A stretch of 8,692 nucleotides of DNA from Acidobacteriota bacterium (GTDB lineage Bacteria; Acidobacteriota; Terriglobia; Terriglobales; Acidobacteriaceae): positions 1 to 8,692 of the forward strand of contig JAKBAG010000122.1 of NCBI GenBank assembly GCA_021809235.1, given 5' to 3'. Every line of letters starts with the position of its first letter. Position 1 is the stretch's first letter. The notes beneath the pieces are model-generated. The model did no database searches. It saw only the letters and a list, made by a program, of their open reading frames with translations, and was not told where the DNA came from. Positions 6,977 through 8,692 of this stretch are shown here, piece by piece. The position numbers and the translations under genes are program-made.

Positions 6977-7318
6977 ATGCGCATCCATTGGAACATTCGC
7001 CGACATAACGCACCGGTAAACAAGCCTCGCCGTATGTCCTGGTGGCCAACCCTGGTCATGGTCACTCTGCCCTTGCTCTTTCCCATTGCCGCACTGGCGC
7101 AGGCTGGCGGCTCGCCGTTTGACAGCGGATTCACCGCCCTCGAAACGCTCTTCACCGGAACGATTGCCAGGGTCGCAAGCCTGATCGCCATCGTGATCGG
7201 GGGCTATGGATTCGCACACGGAGAACCCGGCGCGAAGAGGGCGCTGGCTGGTGTCGCCGCCGGAACCGGAATTGCCGTGCTTGCTGTGAACGTCCTGAGT
7301 TGGCTTTGGGGTGTATAA
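6977..7318 (+). CDS. virB2: VirB2/TrbC-family conjugative pilin precursor
   Basis: This 113-aa precursor has a basic N terminus (1-20), a hydrophobic stretch (about 24-40), and a likely signal peptidase site after LFPIAALA (Ala41). That leaves a mature pilin of about 72 residues with two hydrophobic helices, about 54-79 and 86-111, joined by the short polar loop HGEPGAKR. This layout, a long signal peptide and a tiny two-helix mature protein with the central GYGFAHGEPGAKRALAGV pattern, is typical of VirB2/TrbC, the major subunit of the conjugative pilus. A good ribosome site precedes the start. It is first of the virB2-virB3-virB4 series, with a 56-bp gap to virB3. The pilin family diverges fast in sequence, so the call rests partly on topology and neighbours. 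Confidence 0.87.
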   Translation: MRIHWNIRRHNAPVNKPRRMSWWPTLVMVTLPLLFPIAALAQAGGSPFDSGFTALETLFTGTIARVASLIAIVIGGYGFAHGEPGAKRALAGVAAGTGIAVLAVNVLSWLWGV

Positions 7319-7363
7319 ACACCCGACCACTCGCAACCAATCGTCACAGCTTGCACGGCAATC

Positions 7364-7371
7364 AAGGGGGG
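7364..7371 (+). promoter_or_regulatory. Shine-Dalgarno site of virB3
   Basis: AAGGGGGG lies 3 bp before ATG 7375. It fixes the start there, not at the in-frame TTG 7300, which overlaps the end of virB2 and would add 25 residues unlike the family. Confidence 0.65.
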
Positions 7372-7374
7372 CTT

Positions 7375-7677
7375 ATGACAGACAGGAAGCCACAACCGAA
7401 GCGGACAAACCGGGTCTTCAAGAGCCTGCATAAGCCCCTCACGTATCTGGGCGTCGAGCGCAGCCTGTTTTATCTGGTCTGCGTCGGCGCAGTCGGAGCA
7501 TTCAACCTCTTCAACTCGATCCTCGCCGGGATCGCAGTCTTCATCGGCGGTTACGTCTTCGGCCATTGGGTGACAACGAGCGACCCAGCATTTCTTCGCA
7601 TCCTGGCCAAGTCAGAGAAGTACAAGCTGCGCTATGACGCAGCGAAACAGGCTGTCCCGCGCGTGGAGGTGGTCTGA
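7375..7677 (+). CDS. virB3: VirB3/TrbD-family type IV secretion inner-membrane protein
   Basis: This 100-aa protein has a basic cytosolic start (MTDRKPQPKRTNRVFKSLHKP). It continues with the family motif LTYLGVERSLFYL and a hydrophobic hairpin at about 34-68. The polar tail includes WVTTSDPAFLRILAKSEKYKLRYDAA. VirB3/TrbD proteins sit in the inner membrane and work with the VirB4 ATPase during pilus assembly; in some systems the two are fused. The stop codon shares its last base with the virB4 start (TGATG at 7675-7679), which indicates translational coupling. Size, motif and gene order all agree. Confidence 0.9.
   Translation: MTDRKPQPKRTNRVFKSLHKPLTYLGVERSLFYLVCVGAVGAFNLFNSILAGIAVFIGGYVFGHWVTTSDPAFLRILAKSEKYKLRYDAAKQAVPRVEVV
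7665..7672 (+). promoter_or_regulatory. Shine-Dalgarno site of virB4 inside virB3
   Basis: GGAGGTGG lies within the last codons of virB3, 4 bp before ATG 7677. With the TGATG overlap it supports coupled translation of virB3 and virB4. Confidence 0.7.
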
Positions 7678-8692
7678 TGTTTCGTATCGACAAGGCCATC
7701 AAGCCGTGGAAGGAATCGGCAGCGCTGAACGCCCACATCAACCTCTATGGCTTCTGGAACGAGACAACGTTCCTGACCAAGTCCGGCGACATGGGCATGG
7801 TGCTGTGCGTTCCCGGCGTGGACTATGAAAGCCTCGATTCCGGCGAGCAGGAGTATGCGGTCAAGCGGCTGGAGTCGGCCTTGAAAGCCTTTGGGCCTGG
7901 CTTCCATGTCTATCAGTTTCTGTTCAAGTCAAACCGGCCGGAGATCCCGTTTGCCAATTACGACGATCCCATCGTGGAAGCAGCCATCGACCAGCGGCGG
8001 CAGTTCTTCGAGGCAAAGCGTGACCATCTCTACCAGGTCGAAATCTACTACTGCATCGTACTCGAAGGCGCGCGGTCGAAGACCGGAATCGGCGCAGCCT
8101 TCGCCCAACTCATTCGTGATCCTGCCGGTGCCATCGATGAGCTGAAGACACAGTTCAGCTCTGAAGCGATGAAGACGCTGCTCCGGTCGCAGATCGAGCA
8201 CGACCTCGCGCGGCTGGAGCAGCGAGTGCAGGGATTCGTGCGGCAGCTTGCCGACTTCATGGAGATTGAGATTCTGGGCCAGCCGGGACAGTTCCGATTC
8301 TTTCGGCGGCTCCTCAACTATGACGACTGGCGCATCGCGGGCAAGCCGCAGAGCACGCAGTTTCTCGACTATCAGGTAGTCAACTCGAACATCGAAGCCG
8401 AGCGCGATCATCTGCGCGTGGGCGACCACGTTGTCCGTGTATTGACGATGAAGGAGGCGATCACGGAGACGCGCCCCCTGGTTCTGGATGCGCTGCTCAA
8501 GATTCCGGCCAACTTTTACGTTGTGACGGAATGGACGCCACTATCGACGGACAAAGCGCGCAAGGAAGTGAACAAGCGCCGCCGCCACTTCAACATGTCG
8601 AAGACCGGATTCGTCTCGCAGATGGGCAACGATGCGACCAGGACCAACCCGCGCGACGTTCTGGTCGATGAATCCAAGCAGGCAGACATCGA
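7677..8692 (+). CDS. virB4: VirB4/TrbE-family conjugal transfer ATPase, 5' part
   Basis: The first 338 residues are visible and the gene runs off the right edge. The frame is open throughout, beginning MFRIDKAIKPWKESAALNAH. The segment matches the N-terminal CagE/TrbE/VirB domain: an early LTKSGDMGMVLCVPGVDYESLD, then a long helical stretch with FEAKRDHLYQVEIYYCIVLEG. Later come FFRRLLNYDD and DHVVRVLTMKEAITETRPLVLDALLKIPANFYVVTEW. In the family the Walker A motif comes roughly 100 residues further on, so the ATPase core is not seen and its integrity cannot be checked. VirB4 powers pilus assembly and substrate transfer at the inner membrane. It overlaps virB3 by one base. Whether this belongs to a trb-type or virB-type mating system needs the genes beyond the edge. 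Confidence 0.93.
   Translation, partial: MFRIDKAIKPWKESAALNAHINLYGFWNETTFLTKSGDMGMVLCVPGVDYESLDSGEQEYAVKRLESALKAFGPGFHVYQFLFKSNRPEIPFANYDDPIVEAAIDQRRQFFEAKRDHLYQVEIYYCIVLEGARSKTGIGAAFAQLIRDPAGAIDELKTQFSSEAMKTLLRSQIEHDLARLEQRVQGFVRQLADFMEIEILGQPGQFRFFRRLLNYDDWRIAGKPQSTQFLDYQVVNSNIEAERDHLRVGDHVVRVLTMKEAITETRPLVLDALLKIPANFYVVTEWTPLSTDKARKEVNKRRRHFNMSKTGFVSQMGNDATRTNPRDVLVDESKQADI

Larger units (their letters stand above)
3941..8692. mobile_element. Left end of a tRNA-Asp-anchored integrative and conjugative element
   Basis: The element is inferred from four things in order after the tRNA: a complete tyrosine integrase, a small HTH protein of the excisionase type, a LysR regulator, and type IV secretion genes virB2-virB3-virB4. 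Genes left of the tRNA (nitrate, MscS) are ordinary chromosomal functions. The element continues past the window, so its relaxase, coupling protein, remaining mating-pair genes, cargo and right attachment site are not visible. Whether it is still mobile cannot be judged, though every island gene seen here is intact. Confidence 0.8.

Noticed and set aside
7300..7374. TTG 7300 as virB3 start
   Set aside because: It overlaps the virB2 end; ATG 7375 has an adjacent ribosome site and gives the normal family length.

Overview
The window is a junction between bacterial chromosome and a tRNA-anchored mobile element, most likely an integrative and conjugative element (ICE). The host looks like a GC-rich Gram-negative soil bacterium. 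The protein styles (the short helix-turn-helix protein beside the integrase, and the VirB2/VirB3/VirB4 set) resemble what I know from Acidobacteriota of the class Terriglobia. That placement is inference from resemblance, because no marker gene is present.

Left part, positions 1 to about 3940 (chromosome). The window opens inside a nitrate reductase catalytic subunit, of which only the C-terminal 322 residues are visible. It is followed 20 bp later by a NarK/NasA-type nitrate/nitrite transporter; together they form a nitrate uptake and reduction operon. After a 237-bp gap comes a MscS-family mechanosensitive channel. A further 253-bp gap leads to an intact tRNA-Asp(GTC) gene with an encoded CCA end.

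Right part, from the tRNA 3' end to the window end (mobile element). Seventy bp past the tRNA lies the stop codon of a complete tyrosine recombinase (399 aa, catalytic R-K-H-R-H-Y all visible), transcribed toward the tRNA. Upstream of it on the same strand is an 88-aa helix-turn-helix protein of the excisionase/MerR-like type. A 313-bp AT-richer control region separates this minus-strand pair from a divergently transcribed LysR-type regulator. The regulator is followed by the start of a type IV secretion operon: VirB2/TrbC pilin, VirB3/TrbD, and the N-terminal 338 residues of the VirB4/TrbE ATPase, which runs off the window.

The logic suggested is a mobile element inserted at tRNA-Asp, with int and a probable excision factor at its left end. 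Its conjugation genes begin immediately afterwards behind a LysR regulator placed to control both directions. Several unexplained small structures sit exactly at these control points: a symmetric T-N11-A box in the divergent region, a hairpin between the HTH gene and int, an inverted repeat straddling the int stop codon near the attachment site, and an inverted repeat between lysR and virB2. No defence system, CRISPR array, insertion sequence or wholly novel gene family is visible; any such cargo would lie beyond the right edge.
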